From: an uncultured Planctomycetia bacterium
GTDB lineage: Bacteria; Planctomycetota; UBA1135; GCA-002686595
Assembly (NCBI GenBank): GCA_937952135.1
Contig: CALFYL010000173.1
Coordinates: 1 to 24,283, forward strand
DNA: 24,283 nt
Direction: 5' to 3'
Position numbers and translations under genes: made by a program. The number at the start of each line of letters is the position of its first letter. Within the stretch, counting starts at the first letter, position 1. Under the pieces are notes generated by a model. The model did no database searches. It had not been told where the DNA came from and saw only the letters and a program-made list of their open reading frames with translations. Positions 1 through 7,226 of the stretch are shown in pieces.

Positions 1-53
1 GCGAGTTCGGGACCGGTGCCGTCGCCGCGAATGAGTGTGACCGGGTGGCGCAT
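1..53 (-). CDS. Isocitrate/isopropylmalate dehydrogenase family protein, N-terminus only (runs off the left edge)
   Basis: An ATG at 53-51 on the minus strand opens a reading frame that stays open to the edge of the window and encodes MRHPVTLIRGDGTGPELA. This is the first beta strand and substrate/cofactor loop of the isocitrate/3-isopropylmalate/homoisocitrate dehydrogenase family, whose hallmark near the N-terminus is VTLIPGDGIGPE. Family members oxidatively decarboxylate (2R,3S)-3-hydroxy acids with NAD or NADP, in the TCA cycle or in leucine or lysine synthesis. Seventeen codons cannot tell isocitrate from isopropylmalate dehydrogenase; the short form with GDGTGPE right at the N-terminus suits the NAD-dependent isocitrate dehydrogenase type. 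The ATG is preceded by CCC and no Shine-Dalgarno. A TATCAT hexamer about 100 bases upstream on the same strand may be its promoter. Confidence 0.72.
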   Translation of the reverse strand, partial: MRHPVTLIRGDGTGPEL

Positions 54-152
54 GGGACGAGGGTGCTGCTGCGAGGAGCGCGGGTGCGGAGGAATACGGG
101 CCCTTCCAACGAGCCCCTCTTCAGGGCGCCGTTCGAAGTTGGAGAGCCGAGG

Positions 153-158
153 ATGATA
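153..158 (-). promoter_or_regulatory. Putative -10 hexamer TATCAT for the dehydrogenase gene at the left edge
   Basis: On the minus strand 158-153 reads TATCAT, five of six matches to the sigma-70 -10 consensus, inside otherwise GC-rich DNA. It lies about 100 bases upstream of the ATG at 53. No recognisable -35 lies 16-18 bases further upstream. The remainder of the 54-284 spacer shows no gene. Confidence 0.35.
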
Positions 159-284
159 GCCACGCGGCGCGGCCTCGCCCACCTCCTAGCGTCGCGCCCA
201 CTCGCGGGTGCTGTCGCTCGCCTTCTCGCTCGCCCCGTCCGGATCGACGGAGCGAACGGCGGCGCACCGGCGCGGGCCGACCCG

Positions 285-1505
285 CTACGCGCCGAACTTC
301 TCGCGCTCCTTCGCCCACCACTCGCGCCACTGCTTGACGCGCTTCGCCCGCTCGGCCTCCGGACCCTGCGGATCGAACTCGAAGTTGCGCTTCGTGATGC
401 GCTTCAGCGCGTCGAGGCTCGCCTCGCGAACGGCGCTCTCGGAATCGGCGAGGGCCTCGATCAGCGGCTCGACGCCCGCGGGCGCTCCCAGGTCGCCGAG
501 CACGCGCGCCGCCGCCATGCGGATGAAAATGTCCTTGTCGCTGAGCAGCGGAGCGACGTACGGCGCGCACGCGATGTCGCGGGTTTCGCCCAGCGCGATC
601 AAGCCCTGCCAGCGGTCGGCGGTGCTCGGACTCTCGAGCAGGTGCGTGAGCTCGAACCACGCGGGCTGCTCGGCGGCGGCCGGCTCCGGCGGCATGGGCG
701 CGCCGCCGGCGCGCGCGAGGTTGGCGCTCTCGCCGAGGCGCGTGAGGGCGCCGGACAGCGCGGTGAGTTCCGCGCTGAGCGCGGTCAGCCGCTGCTGCAG
801 CGTCATCAACTCCTGGTCGTGGCGCGCGACGATCGCCACTTGCTCGCCGAACTCCGCCACGCGCCGGTCGAGCGCTCCGATCTGGGCGCGCACCGCTTCG
901 AGCTGCGCGTGTTGCTCGCTGCGAGCCGCGTCGCCCGAGGCGCGCGCGGAATCGAGCGCCGTGGTCACTCGCTCGTCCGCCGCTTGCACGCGCCGCTCGA
1001 GATCGGCGGCCAGGCGCTCGAGCCCGCGGCGGGCCGTGTCCTGCTCGACCACGGACATCTGCGCCGCGCGCGCGCTCTGCTCGTCGCGGGTGGAGAGCTC
1101 GTCGCGCGTCCACTGCCACAGAACCGCGAGGCCGCCCAGAGCCACGACTCCCGTTGCGAAGGCGAGCCCGACGCCGGCGCCGCGCGGCTCGCGATGCACG
1201 TGGTGCGGGTGCGCGTGGGCGCCGTGAAGAGGCGCCGCCCCCGGTGTCGTCTCCGTCACGGTCGCAGCCGTCAGGCCGCCGTTCCCCGCGATCGCGCCCG
1301 CCGCGGCCGGAGCGCCGCCGCTGGCATCGAGGTCGAGCCCGAAGTTCGCGGGCCGCGTCTGCGCGCGCGCCTCGGCGCGTTGCGTCATCGCGCGGTCGCA
1401 GATCGAGCAAATGACGCGCCCCTTGACGACCAGCGCGCGCCCCAGGTCGAGGTCGGCCTGCGGCACCGATTCATTGCACACATCACAGAAGTAGATGTTG
1501 GTCAT
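285..1505 (-). CDS. Zinc-ribbon, single-pass membrane, coiled-coil, HEAT-repeat protein of unknown function
   Basis: The 406-residue protein is modular. Residues 7-36 hold two CxxC pairs (C7/C10 and C33/C36) typical of a small treble-clef or zinc-ribbon fold. A low-complexity linker with a His-rich patch (about 94-104) leads to one transmembrane helix at 111-131. Residues 140-260 are Ala/Glu/Arg/Gln-rich heptads that look like a long coiled coil. Residues 285-372 carry about two HEAT repeats (EPLIEALADSESAVREASL is typical), followed by a tail FDPQ...WREWW. With no signal peptide, the zinc ribbon is probably cytoplasmic and the coiled coil and HEAT part periplasmic. This suggests a scaffold or sensor, but no function can be named. 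The ATG start has a GAGGG a few bases upstream, the clearest Shine-Dalgarno in the window, directly beside a 15-base hairpin. Confidence 0.85.
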   Translation of the reverse strand: MTNIYFCDVCNESVPQADLDLGRALVVKGRVICSICDRAMTQRAEARAQTRPANFGLDLDASGGAPAAAGAIAGNGGLTAATVTETTPGAAPLHGAHAHPHHVHREPRGAGVGLAFATGVVALGGLAVLWQWTRDELSTRDEQSARAAQMSVVEQDTARRGLERLAADLERRVQAADERVTTALDSARASGDAARSEQHAQLEAVRAQIGALDRRVAEFGEQVAIVARHDQELMTLQQRLTALSAELTALSGALTRLGESANLARAGGAPMPPEPAAAEQPAWFELTHLLESPSTADRWQGLIALGETRDIACAPYVAPLLSDKDIFIRMAAARVLGDLGAPAGVEPLIEALADSESAVREASLDALKRITKRNFEFDPQGPEAERAKRVKQWREWWAKEREKFGA

Positions 1506-1514
1506 GACCCTCAG

Positions 1515-1529
1515 CCCTGCATCGCAGGG
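1515..1529 (-). promoter_or_regulatory. Perfect inverted repeat (hairpin) in the leader of the zinc-ribbon/HEAT gene
   Basis: CCCTGC and GCAGGG form a perfect 6-bp stem with a 3-base loop at 1515-1529. In the minus-strand mRNA this hairpin ends 9 bases before the ATG at 1505 and sits next to the only GAGGG Shine-Dalgarno-like sequence. It could be a translational control element or an operator half-site pair. The assignment is inference from position and symmetry. Confidence 0.35.
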
Positions 1530-1560
1530 ACGCTAGACGCCGGAACGAGTCGCGCCCGAA

Positions 1561-1614
1561 CGATTGCGCAAGAACAGTCGATCGCGCAGGAACCATCGGT
1601 TGCGCAAGAACAAG
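1561..1614. repeat. Three tandem 18-bp repeats, two with a perfect TTGCGCAA palindrome
   Basis: Units are 1561-1578 (cgattgcgcaagaacagt), 1579-1596 (cgatcgcgcaggaaccat) and 1597-1614 (cggttgcgcaagaacaag), with a decayed partial copy to about 1626. Units 1 and 3 each contain the self-complementary octamer TTGCGCAA (1564-1571 and 1600-1607); unit 2 has a degenerate form. The 18-bp period and palindromic core resemble a multi-site operator or iterons. The array lies 56 bases upstream of the zinc-ribbon/HEAT gene, in the spacer it shares with the TPR gene. Confidence 0.7.
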
Positions 1615-2020
1615 TTGTGCGAGCACGGCCCCACGCCGCGCTCGTGTTGGATTCGGGCCGGTCGTCACGGTCCTTCTCGTCGACCGTGCGAGCGCGCGAG
1701 CAGGTTCGCGACCCGGTTAGTTTGGCCCAGCTTGGCGCGGGGCGGGCCCGAAGTCGATCCAAAGAGCGGCGCCCCGGAGCGGTGCGACGGGGAGGATCGC
1801 GACGAACGCCGCGTCGACTTGCCGCGGGGCGCCCGGGGTCCCCGCATTCCCACCGTACGACGTCTGCCCCGCCCACGTCCGCCCTCGTGTTTTCGAACTC
1901 ACCCGCCGCCGCGTCCTTCGCCGGGGAGCTGAGATCGGTTCTCACCGCCCCCGTCGACCTCGCTATCTAGCCCGTTCCTCGTGGAGGTTGCAGCCGCGGC
2001 GACGCAGATTCCGCGCGGCG

Positions 2021-2026
2021 TATACT
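2021..2026 (+). promoter_or_regulatory. Putative -10 hexamer TATACT for the TPR gene
   Basis: TATACT at 2021-2026 matches five of six bases of the sigma-70 -10 consensus and stands out in GC-rich DNA 43 bases before the TTG start at 2070. No good -35 is seen at normal spacing; a TTGCAG at 1989-1994 is too far away. Confidence 0.4.
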
Positions 2027-2069
2027 CGCGCCCCTCGGCCGCTCGGACGCATTCCGCCGACCTCTCGCC

Positions 2070-2468
2070 TTGGAACCCGCCTTCAGCTCCAACCCGAAAC
2101 TCGAGCGCCTGGGGCTCGATTTCCTGGCGGAATTCCTCGAGCGCGCCCGCGTGCGGCAGCCGCGCAACGCCGAGGTGCTCGCGGAGTTGGGCGCCACCTA
2201 CACCAAGCTCGGGCGCTTCAGGGACGGCTTGGAGGTCGACAGGGAGCTCGTGGCGCTCTCGCCGGACAACGCGACGGCGCACTACAACCTGGCGTGTTCG
2301 CTCGCGCTGTGCGACGAGGTCCCGGGCGCGCTCGACGCCCTGGAAGAGGCGGTGCGGCTCGGCTACGACGACCCGCAGCATCTCCTGGACGACGAGGACC
2401 TCAGCGCGCTGCGCGAGGAGCCACGCTTCGACGAGCTGGTGAAACGCCTTCGCAGCGCGAAGGACTGA
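2070..2468 (+). CDS. Small tetratricopeptide-repeat (TPR) protein
   Basis: The 132-residue protein has no signal peptide and is made of helical pairs. At about 43-75 is a good TPR (AEVLAELGATYTKLGRF, then a helix ending in LSPDN); at about 76-110 is a second (ATAHYNLACSLALCDEVPGALDALEEAVRLGY). A TPR-tail motif (DEDLSALREEPRFDELVKRL) common in TPR proteins closes the chain. Such proteins are protein-interaction scaffolds; no partner is evident. The only usable in-frame start between the upstream stop at 1970 and the first TPR is TTG at 2070, so I take that, although no Shine-Dalgarno precedes it. A TATACT hexamer lies 43 bases upstream. It converges on the HEAT protein gene, with 29 bases between the stops. 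Confidence 0.85.
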   Translation: MEPAFSSNPKLERLGLDFLAEFLERARVRQPRNAEVLAELGATYTKLGRFRDGLEVDRELVALSPDNATAHYNLACSLALCDEVPGALDALEEAVRLGYDDPQHLLDDEDLSALREEPRFDELVKRLRSAKD

Positions 2469-2497
2469 ATTCCCTCCGGACTCGCGCCCGAGAAGGC

Positions 2498-3124
2498 TCA
2501 GCCGCCCTTGGCGAGGATGCCTTCGGCCGTCCGCGACGCGTGCCAGCGACGCCAGCGCTCGAGCGACTGCTCGCGCGTGATCGCGTCCGCCTGCGGGTCG
2601 AAACCCAAGTCCTGCCCGGTGACTTCGCGAAGCGCCGAAAGGCACCACGCGCGCGCCCACGCGTCGTCGGCCCCGAGGCCTTCGATGAGCACCTTGACAT
2701 GCGTCCAATCGCCGAGCCGCACGAAGGTGCGTGCGCGTTCGAAGTTCAGGGCGCGGTCGTCCGGCGCCTGCCAGCGCACGACTCGCAGCGGCTCGACCAG
2801 CCGGCTGTCCCGCGTGGCGCCGAGCGCGGCGACCGCGGCGGCCGCGACATCGGGGCGCGGGTCCTCGCACAACTTCAGCAGCGCGTCGTAGGCCGGCTCG
2901 CCCACGCGCGCGAACCACGCGATCTGCTCGACGCGCTCCAGGCCGTGGGTCCACGGCAGACGGGTGATCTGATCCTCGATCTGCTGACGCAGGGCCGGCG
3001 AGGCGCGCAGCCACGCCTCGTTCGAACTCTCCGCCGGCGACGAGGCGCAGCCCGCGCCCAGGGCGGCGAAGGCAGTGCTCAGGACGAGGGCGAGGGCGGG
3101 GATCGAATTCGCTGTGCGCTTCAT
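2498..3124 (-). CDS. Exported HEAT-repeat protein, possible lipoprotein
   Basis: The 208-residue protein begins with a basic N-terminus and hydrophobic stretch ending in LGAGC (Cys 26), a signal peptide that may be a lipobox, though the spacing of Leu to Cys is not classical. Residues about 60-160 hold HEAT-like helical repeats (PRPDVAAAAVAALGATRDSR is typical; a second pair surrounds ADDAWARAWCLSALREVTG). The tail DLGFDPQ...LERWRRWHASR closely matches the tail of the zinc-ribbon/HEAT protein encoded at 285-1505, so the two are probably paralogous in this part. It is the last gene of a minus-strand cluster after mnmA and the VWA gene, 58 bases downstream of the latter. The ATG at 3124 is preceded by CCC with no Shine-Dalgarno. 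Confidence 0.82.
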   Translation of the reverse strand: MKRTANSIPALALVLSTAFAALGAGCASSPAESSNEAWLRASPALRQQIEDQITRLPWTHGLERVEQIAWFARVGEPAYDALLKLCEDPRPDVAAAAVAALGATRDSRLVEPLRVVRWQAPDDRALNFERARTFVRLGDWTHVKVLIEGLGADDAWARAWCLSALREVTGQDLGFDPQADAITREQSLERWRRWHASRTAEGILAKGG

Positions 3125-3182
3125 GGGCAGTGGACGCCGGACCGCGAAGGTTCCACAAGCGGAACTCGGGCCAGCCCCGGCG

Positions 3183-5873
3183 CTATCGGCGCGAGGCCGG
3201 AAGAACTTGACCGGTCGGGCCCCGGCGCGGACCGCTGGAGAGCACCAGCCCCCAGGCGAGCGCCGCGGCCCCCGCCAGGGCCGCCAGAAGGCCCCAGGTC
3301 CGCTGCGCCGGCGCGAGATCGGCCGCGAATTCGGGCCCGCCCGATCCCGGGGCCCGTCCAGGTCCCGGAGGGCGGTCGAACTCGGCGAGCTGAAACTTCG
3401 CGCGCACGCCGCGGAACTCCGCCGCCGGCTCGCGCTCCAGTCGAACGCGCGCGAGCTCGCGGCCCGCGGAATCGGTGACGACCAGGCGCTCGAGCGCCGC
3501 GCTCTCGAGCGCGCTTCGCAAGTCGCTCGGGAGCTCCGCGCTGCCGACGACGCGAACGCTTCGCGGGTCGAGCGCGTTGCGGTCGTGCGGGACGCTCGCG
3601 AGCGCGCGCTCCGCGCCGTCGCGCGCCGCGAGCCCGACCTGCGCGGGCCAATCGAGCGGGCAGCCGAGCACGACAAGGTTCGCGAACGGCTCGTACTCGG
3701 CGCGCAGCTCACTCCGCGGAGCGTCCGAGCCGTTCCGAAGCGCCTCCGCGCCTCCGCGCGCAAGCGTTCGAAGCACGGGAGCGAGCGCGGACGCCGCGGA
3801 ACTCCACGCGGGCGACCACGCCTCGCACGGAGCGCTCGTCCACGTCGCGCCCCAGCCCGCTCCGAAGCGTCGAAGCGCGAGCAGGGGCGCGCCGCCGTCG
3901 AGAGCCAGCACGATGCGATCGCCCTCGCGGGCTTGCGCGCGCCAATGCGCGCCGGCGGCAGGCAACACGGCTCTCGCGAGCGCTTCGCGCAGATCGACGA
4001 CCTCCGGCTCGTCGTCGGCGCGCGCCTCGAGCACGCGCACCGCGCCGCCGTCGAGCGTGACCCGCTCGCGCGCGGTCTCGCTCGAGAGCGCTTCGGCGAG
4101 ACCGGACTCCTCGGCGCTCCAAGCGCGGCCGCGCGCGGTCGTGCGCGCGAGCTCGTCCAGCCACGCGCGGTCCGCGTCGGCCCCCGCGGAGACGACCGCG
4201 AGCCGCACTCCCGCGCGCTCGAGTTCGCGGACCCGCTCGGCGAGTTCGTCGGCACTCGCGCCGCGCGCGCGCTGGTCGCGTCCGTCGCTCACGAGCAGCG
4301 CCAGGGCCGGCAACTCGCCCGCACGGCGCCGCGCGAGTTCGCCGAGCACGCGCACGATGTCCGTCGGGCCGCCGGGACGTCGCGCACGCGCCCAGCGCTC
4401 GAGGTTCGCGGCGCGCGCCCCCGCGTCGACGCCGCGCTCGAGCTCGAAGGACTCGAGCAGCGCGTCGGTGAACCAGAAGGCCTGCACGCGCTCGTTCGGC
4501 GCCGCGTGCCGCGCGAGTTCGAGACACGCGTGCCGAAGCTCGTCCAGCGCGGCGCCTTGCATGCTTCCCGAGCCGTCCAGCAGCAGGACCACGTCGCGCG
4601 ACGGGCCCTGTTCGGGCGTCAGCGGCAGGAGCGCGGCGAGGTCCGAATCGGCGCGGCCCGCGGAGAGTCCGCCGAGCAGCGAGACGCCGCCCGCCGCCAA
4701 GAACCCGCCGCCGCGCCGCACGAAATCGCGTACGAGCGGAGCGTTGAGCTCCCTGGGATCGACGTCGAGCGCCACGAGCGCATCGCACTCCTCGAGTTGC
4801 GCTTCGAAGCCCTCGATCGAGACGGCGCGCACGTCGAGCCCGGGCAGCGCGCGGCACGCGTCGAGCCACGCGCGAAACTCTTCCGCGCGATTCGTGAGCG
4901 CTCCGACGACCAGCGCCCCGCGGCTGCGGACGCGAACGGCGCGCGAGTCGTTCTCCGGGCTCGCGTCGAGCGCGCCGCGGACTTGCAGGGTCGCACGCAC
5001 GTCGGTCAGTCCCTCCGCGAGCGGCCCGAGGTCGAGCGCGAACGCGCCGCCGCGGGCTTCGAACTCGGCGCGAGGCACGTCGTGCACGACGTCTCGCGCA
5101 CCCGCCCGATCGCGCACCTCGAGGGTGACGCGCACGAACGCCTCCGCCGGCAGGCGCGCGGCGAGCGAGCTCGCTCGAAGCGAAACAGCGAGCGGAGCGC
5201 CAGCTTCCAGCTCGCGCGGCGCGCGCAGCTTGTCGAGCGCGAGGTCCACGAGGTCCGGCGCCGGCGCTTGGCGCAGTGCGAGCTGCGCGCCGGCCTCGCG
5301 CCACTTCGCCAGCTCCGGCGTCGGCTCGGCGCCGCTGAACTCGCCGTCGCCGAGCACGCAAAGCCGCGCGACGCGCCGTTCGCCCGCGATCGCACGCAAC
5401 GCGACCAGAGCGCGCGCGAGGTCGCTCTCGCGTTCCCCCACGGAGCGCCCGAAGTTCGCCGCGAGCTCGAACTCGTCGGCTGGGCGCGGCCCGAAGCCGA
5501 CCTCGACGCCTTCCGCGTACGCGACGACACAGAAGTCCGCGGCCAGCCGCTCCGCCTCGCGCGCTTCTTCGCGGAGCTGCTCAGCGCGCCACGCGGGCCA
5601 CGAACTTCGCGTGCGAACCGTGCTCGCCGACATGTCGACGAGCACGACGCAGAGCTCGCGGCCGCGCGCGGCGGCGGACCACGCGGGACTCCACAGCAGC
5701 GCCGCGAGCGCGAAGAGCAGCGCGCCGAGCGCGAGCCACGCTCGCGGCGCGAAACGCAGCGAAACCGAGCTCGCGGCGCGCTCCGGCGCGCGAGCGCTGG
5801 TCCGAGCGCTGTCCCGACTACTGCCTGAGGCGCTGCCTGGCGCGCCGCTCGGCTCGCGAGAACGGCTCGGCAT
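3183..5873 (-). CDS. Membrane-anchored protein with two VWA-like regions and a glutamine-amidotransferase-like domain
   Basis: The 896-residue protein has a Ser/Arg-rich head, a transmembrane helix at about 44-62, and a second at about 860-880 near the C-terminus, so the bulk should be extracytoplasmic. Residues 73-200 resemble a von Willebrand A (VWA) fold with a metal site DMSAS (80-84). Residues 300-425 resemble a class I glutamine-amidotransferase-like flavodoxin fold (CDALVALDVDPRELNAPLV, RRGGGFLAAGG) without the catalytic Cys nucleophile motif. Residues 427-575 form a full VWA domain with DGSGS (433-437), T504 and D530, the usual MIDAS ligands. This arrangement is common in large planctomycete membrane proteins related to aerotolerance/BatA-type proteins; the substrate is unknown. 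It starts 5 bases after the mnmA stop, so the two are likely co-transcribed. Confidence 0.85.
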   Translation of the reverse strand: MPSRSREPSGAPGSASGSSRDSARTSARAPERAASSVSLRFAPRAWLALGALLFALAALLWSPAWSAAARGRELCVVLVDMSASTVRTRSSWPAWRAEQLREEAREAERLAADFCVVAYAEGVEVGFGPRPADEFELAANFGRSVGERESDLARALVALRAIAGERRVARLCVLGDGEFSGAEPTPELAKWREAGAQLALRQAPAPDLVDLALDKLRAPRELEAGAPLAVSLRASSLAARLPAEAFVRVTLEVRDRAGARDVVHDVPRAEFEARGGAFALDLGPLAEGLTDVRATLQVRGALDASPENDSRAVRVRSRGALVVGALTNRAEEFRAWLDACRALPGLDVRAVSIEGFEAQLEECDALVALDVDPRELNAPLVRDFVRRGGGFLAAGGVSLLGGLSAGRADSDLAALLPLTPEQGPSRDVVLLLDGSGSMQGAALDELRHACLELARHAAPNERVQAFWFTDALLESFELERGVDAGARAANLERWARARRPGGPTDIVRVLGELARRRAGELPALALLVSDGRDQRARGASADELAERVRELERAGVRLAVVSAGADADRAWLDELARTTARGRAWSAEESGLAEALSSETARERVTLDGGAVRVLEARADDEPEVVDLREALARAVLPAAGAHWRAQAREGDRIVLALDGGAPLLALRRFGAGWGATWTSAPCEAWSPAWSSAASALAPVLRTLARGGAEALRNGSDAPRSELRAEYEPFANLVVLGCPLDWPAQVGLAARDGAERALASVPHDRNALDPRSVRVVGSAELPSDLRSALESAALERLVVTDSAGRELARVRLEREPAAEFRGVRAKFQLAEFDRPPGPGRAPGSGGPEFAADLAPAQRTWGLLAALAGAAALAWGLVLSSGPRRGPTGQVLPASRR

Positions 5874-5878
5874 GGGCT

Positions 5879-7027
5879 TCAGCTCGCCGCCGGCGCCGCG
5901 GAGCGTTCGAGCGCCGCGCCGCCAGCGAGTTCGGCGCTCTCGATCCACCCGCCGCCGAGCAGCCGGTCGCCGTCGTAGAAGGCCGCGCCCTGACCCGGTG
6001 TGATCGAGAGTTCGGGCTCGTCGAAGCTCACGCGCGCGCCGTGCTCGTCGACCCGCACCCAGCACGGCGCCGGTTCGTGGCGGTAGCGGACTTGCACGGC
6101 GCTGCGGAAATCGTCCGCGGGCGGGTCGAAGCCGATCCAGTTGAGCTCCCGCACGCGCATCGCCCGCGCGAGACACTCGTCGCGCGAACCGAGCACGACG
6201 AGGCCGCGCTCGGGTTCGATCGCGACGACGTAGAGCGGCTTCTCGCTGGCGATGCCGTGGCCGCGGCGCTGCCCGATCGTGAAGTGCTCCGTGCCCGCGT
6301 GCTCGCCCAGCACGCGGCCCGACGTGTCGACGAGCGAACCGGGGTGCAGCTCGACGCCGCGCTCCGCGAGCAGCTTGCGGTAATCGTTCGACGGCACGAA
6401 GCAGATCTCCTGGCTGTCCGCCTTCTGCGCCGTGCGCAAGCCGAAGTCGGCCGCGATCTCGCGCACGTGGGGCTTGCGCAAGCCGCCGAGCGGCAGGCGC
6501 GCGCGCGCGAGGTTGCGCTCGGCGACCGAGAACAACTGGTACGACTGATCCTTGTCGCGGTCGACGCCGCGGCGCACGGCGACGCGTCCGTCCTCGAGCG
6601 CCAGTTGCGCGTAGTGACCGGTCGCGACCGCCGCGCATCCCAGCTCGTCGGCGAAGCGCAGCAGGCGCTGGAACTTGAGGTCGCGGTTGCAGACCGCGCA
6701 CGGGTTCGGCGTGCGGCCCGCGGAGTACTCGGAGAGGAAGTAGCGGATGATCGCGCCGAACTCGGAGGCGAGGTCGACGGCTTGAAACGGAATTCCGAGT
6801 TTCGCCGCCACCATCCGGGCGTCGCGCGCGTCACTGACCGAGCAGCAGGACTTCTTGTGCGACTCGTTTTCGTCGACGTGCACGCCGTTGCGCATGAACA
6901 AGCCGACCAGCGGATGGCCGGCGCGCTGGAGCAGAAGAGCGGCGACCGAGCTGTCGACGCCGCCGCTCATGGCGACCACGACGCGCTCCTTCGCGGAGGG
7001 GCTCGCGGGCGTTGCGGCGGGTTGCAT
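5879..7027 (-). CDS. mnmA: tRNA-specific 2-thiouridylase MnmA
   Basis: This 382-residue cytoplasmic enzyme inserts sulfur at C2 of the wobble uridine U34 in tRNA-Lys, -Glu and -Gln. The N-type PP-loop that binds ATP is SGGVDSS at 21-27. The two catalytic cysteines of the family are visible: C113 in AVCNRDLKF and C209 in DSQEICF. The motifs GRTPNPC, ATGHYA, KDQSYQLF and FTIGQRRGHGI are all present, and the length is normal. I chose the ATG at 7027; an in-frame TTG at 7042 would add five residues and has no better signal. The ATG is preceded by CC without a Shine-Dalgarno. Downstream, the VWA gene begins only 5 bases after the stop. A second enzyme of the same pathway, mnmG, lies about 3 kb away on the same strand. 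Confidence 0.97.
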   Translation of the reverse strand: MQPAATPASPSAKERVVVAMSGGVDSSVAALLLQRAGHPLVGLFMRNGVHVDENESHKKSCCSVSDARDARMVAAKLGIPFQAVDLASEFGAIIRYFLSEYSAGRTPNPCAVCNRDLKFQRLLRFADELGCAAVATGHYAQLALEDGRVAVRRGVDRDKDQSYQLFSVAERNLARARLPLGGLRKPHVREIAADFGLRTAQKADSQEICFVPSNDYRKLLAERGVELHPGSLVDTSGRVLGEHAGTEHFTIGQRRGHGIASEKPLYVVAIEPERGLVVLGSRDECLARAMRVRELNWIGFDPPADDFRSAVQVRYRHEPAPCWVRVDEHGARVSFDEPELSITPGQGAAFYDGDRLLGGGWIESAELAGGAALERSAAPAAS

Positions 7028-7070
7028 GGATTCGGGGCTCAAGTGCGGAACGTGCGTCGCGGGGTGAGGT

Positions 7071-7115
7071 CGGCGAGTGTGGCTGCGGCGAGTGCGGCTG
7101 CGGCGAGTGTGGCTG
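7071..7115. repeat. Three tandem 15-bp repeats between mnmA and yajC
   Basis: Units 7071-7085, 7086-7100 and 7101-7115 are cggcgagtgyggctg, differing only at one C/T position, and end at a G-run. They lie in the spacer between the divergent mnmA and yajC genes. This may be slippage-generated sequence or a binding array. Confidence 0.75.
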
Positions 7116-7144
7116 CAGGGGGGGCGGCTACAACGGGGGCGTCG

Positions 7145-7150
7145 ATTCTA
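7145..7150 (-). promoter_or_regulatory. Possible -10 hexamer TAGAAT for mnmA
   Basis: The minus strand at 7150-7145 reads TAGAAT, five of six bases of the -10 consensus, the only AT-rich patch in the divergent mnmA/yajC spacer. It would give a leader of about 110 bases that includes the 15-bp repeats. On the plus strand the same patch (attctagtag) could serve yajC instead. Confidence 0.25.
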
Positions 7151-7226
7151 GTAGCCTCTCCGCCCCTTTCGACGGCCGAGTCCGACTTGGCCCCGCCGTT
7201 CGCCGCCGTTCCGCCGGACCACCGCC

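Larger units (their letters stand above)
1506..2069. other. 564-bp divergent spacer without a convincing gene
   Basis: This stretch separates the zinc-ribbon/HEAT gene (leftward) from the TPR gene (rightward). It holds the leader hairpin at 1515-1529, the 18-bp repeat array at 1561-1614, an AT-rich patch with TATCTA at 1964-1969 and a TATACT hexamer at 2021-2026. Open frames exist on both strands, as expected at this GC content, but none gives a recognisable protein, compositionally plausible residues or a supported start. The spacer is unusually long for this compact window and looks regulatory. Confidence 0.55.

Noticed and set aside
1511..1945. Minus-strand GTG-initiated open frame of 144 codons ending just before the zinc-ribbon/HEAT gene, with Cys-rich repeats
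   Set aside because: The repeated Cys/Ala pattern is just the 18-bp DNA repeat read in one frame. The remainder has no domain, no consistent codon bias and overlaps equally open frames on both strands.
45..1970. Very long plus-strand open frame antisense to the zinc-ribbon/HEAT gene
   Set aside because: At this GC content stop codons are rare opposite real genes. The minus-strand protein has clear domains, while the plus-strand translation is Arg/Ala-rich without any motif.
3075..5828. 917-codon plus-strand open frame opposite the VWA gene
   Set aside because: It is a mirror frame of the VWA/GATase-like gene; the Arg/Glu/Ala composition has no domain and no start signal.
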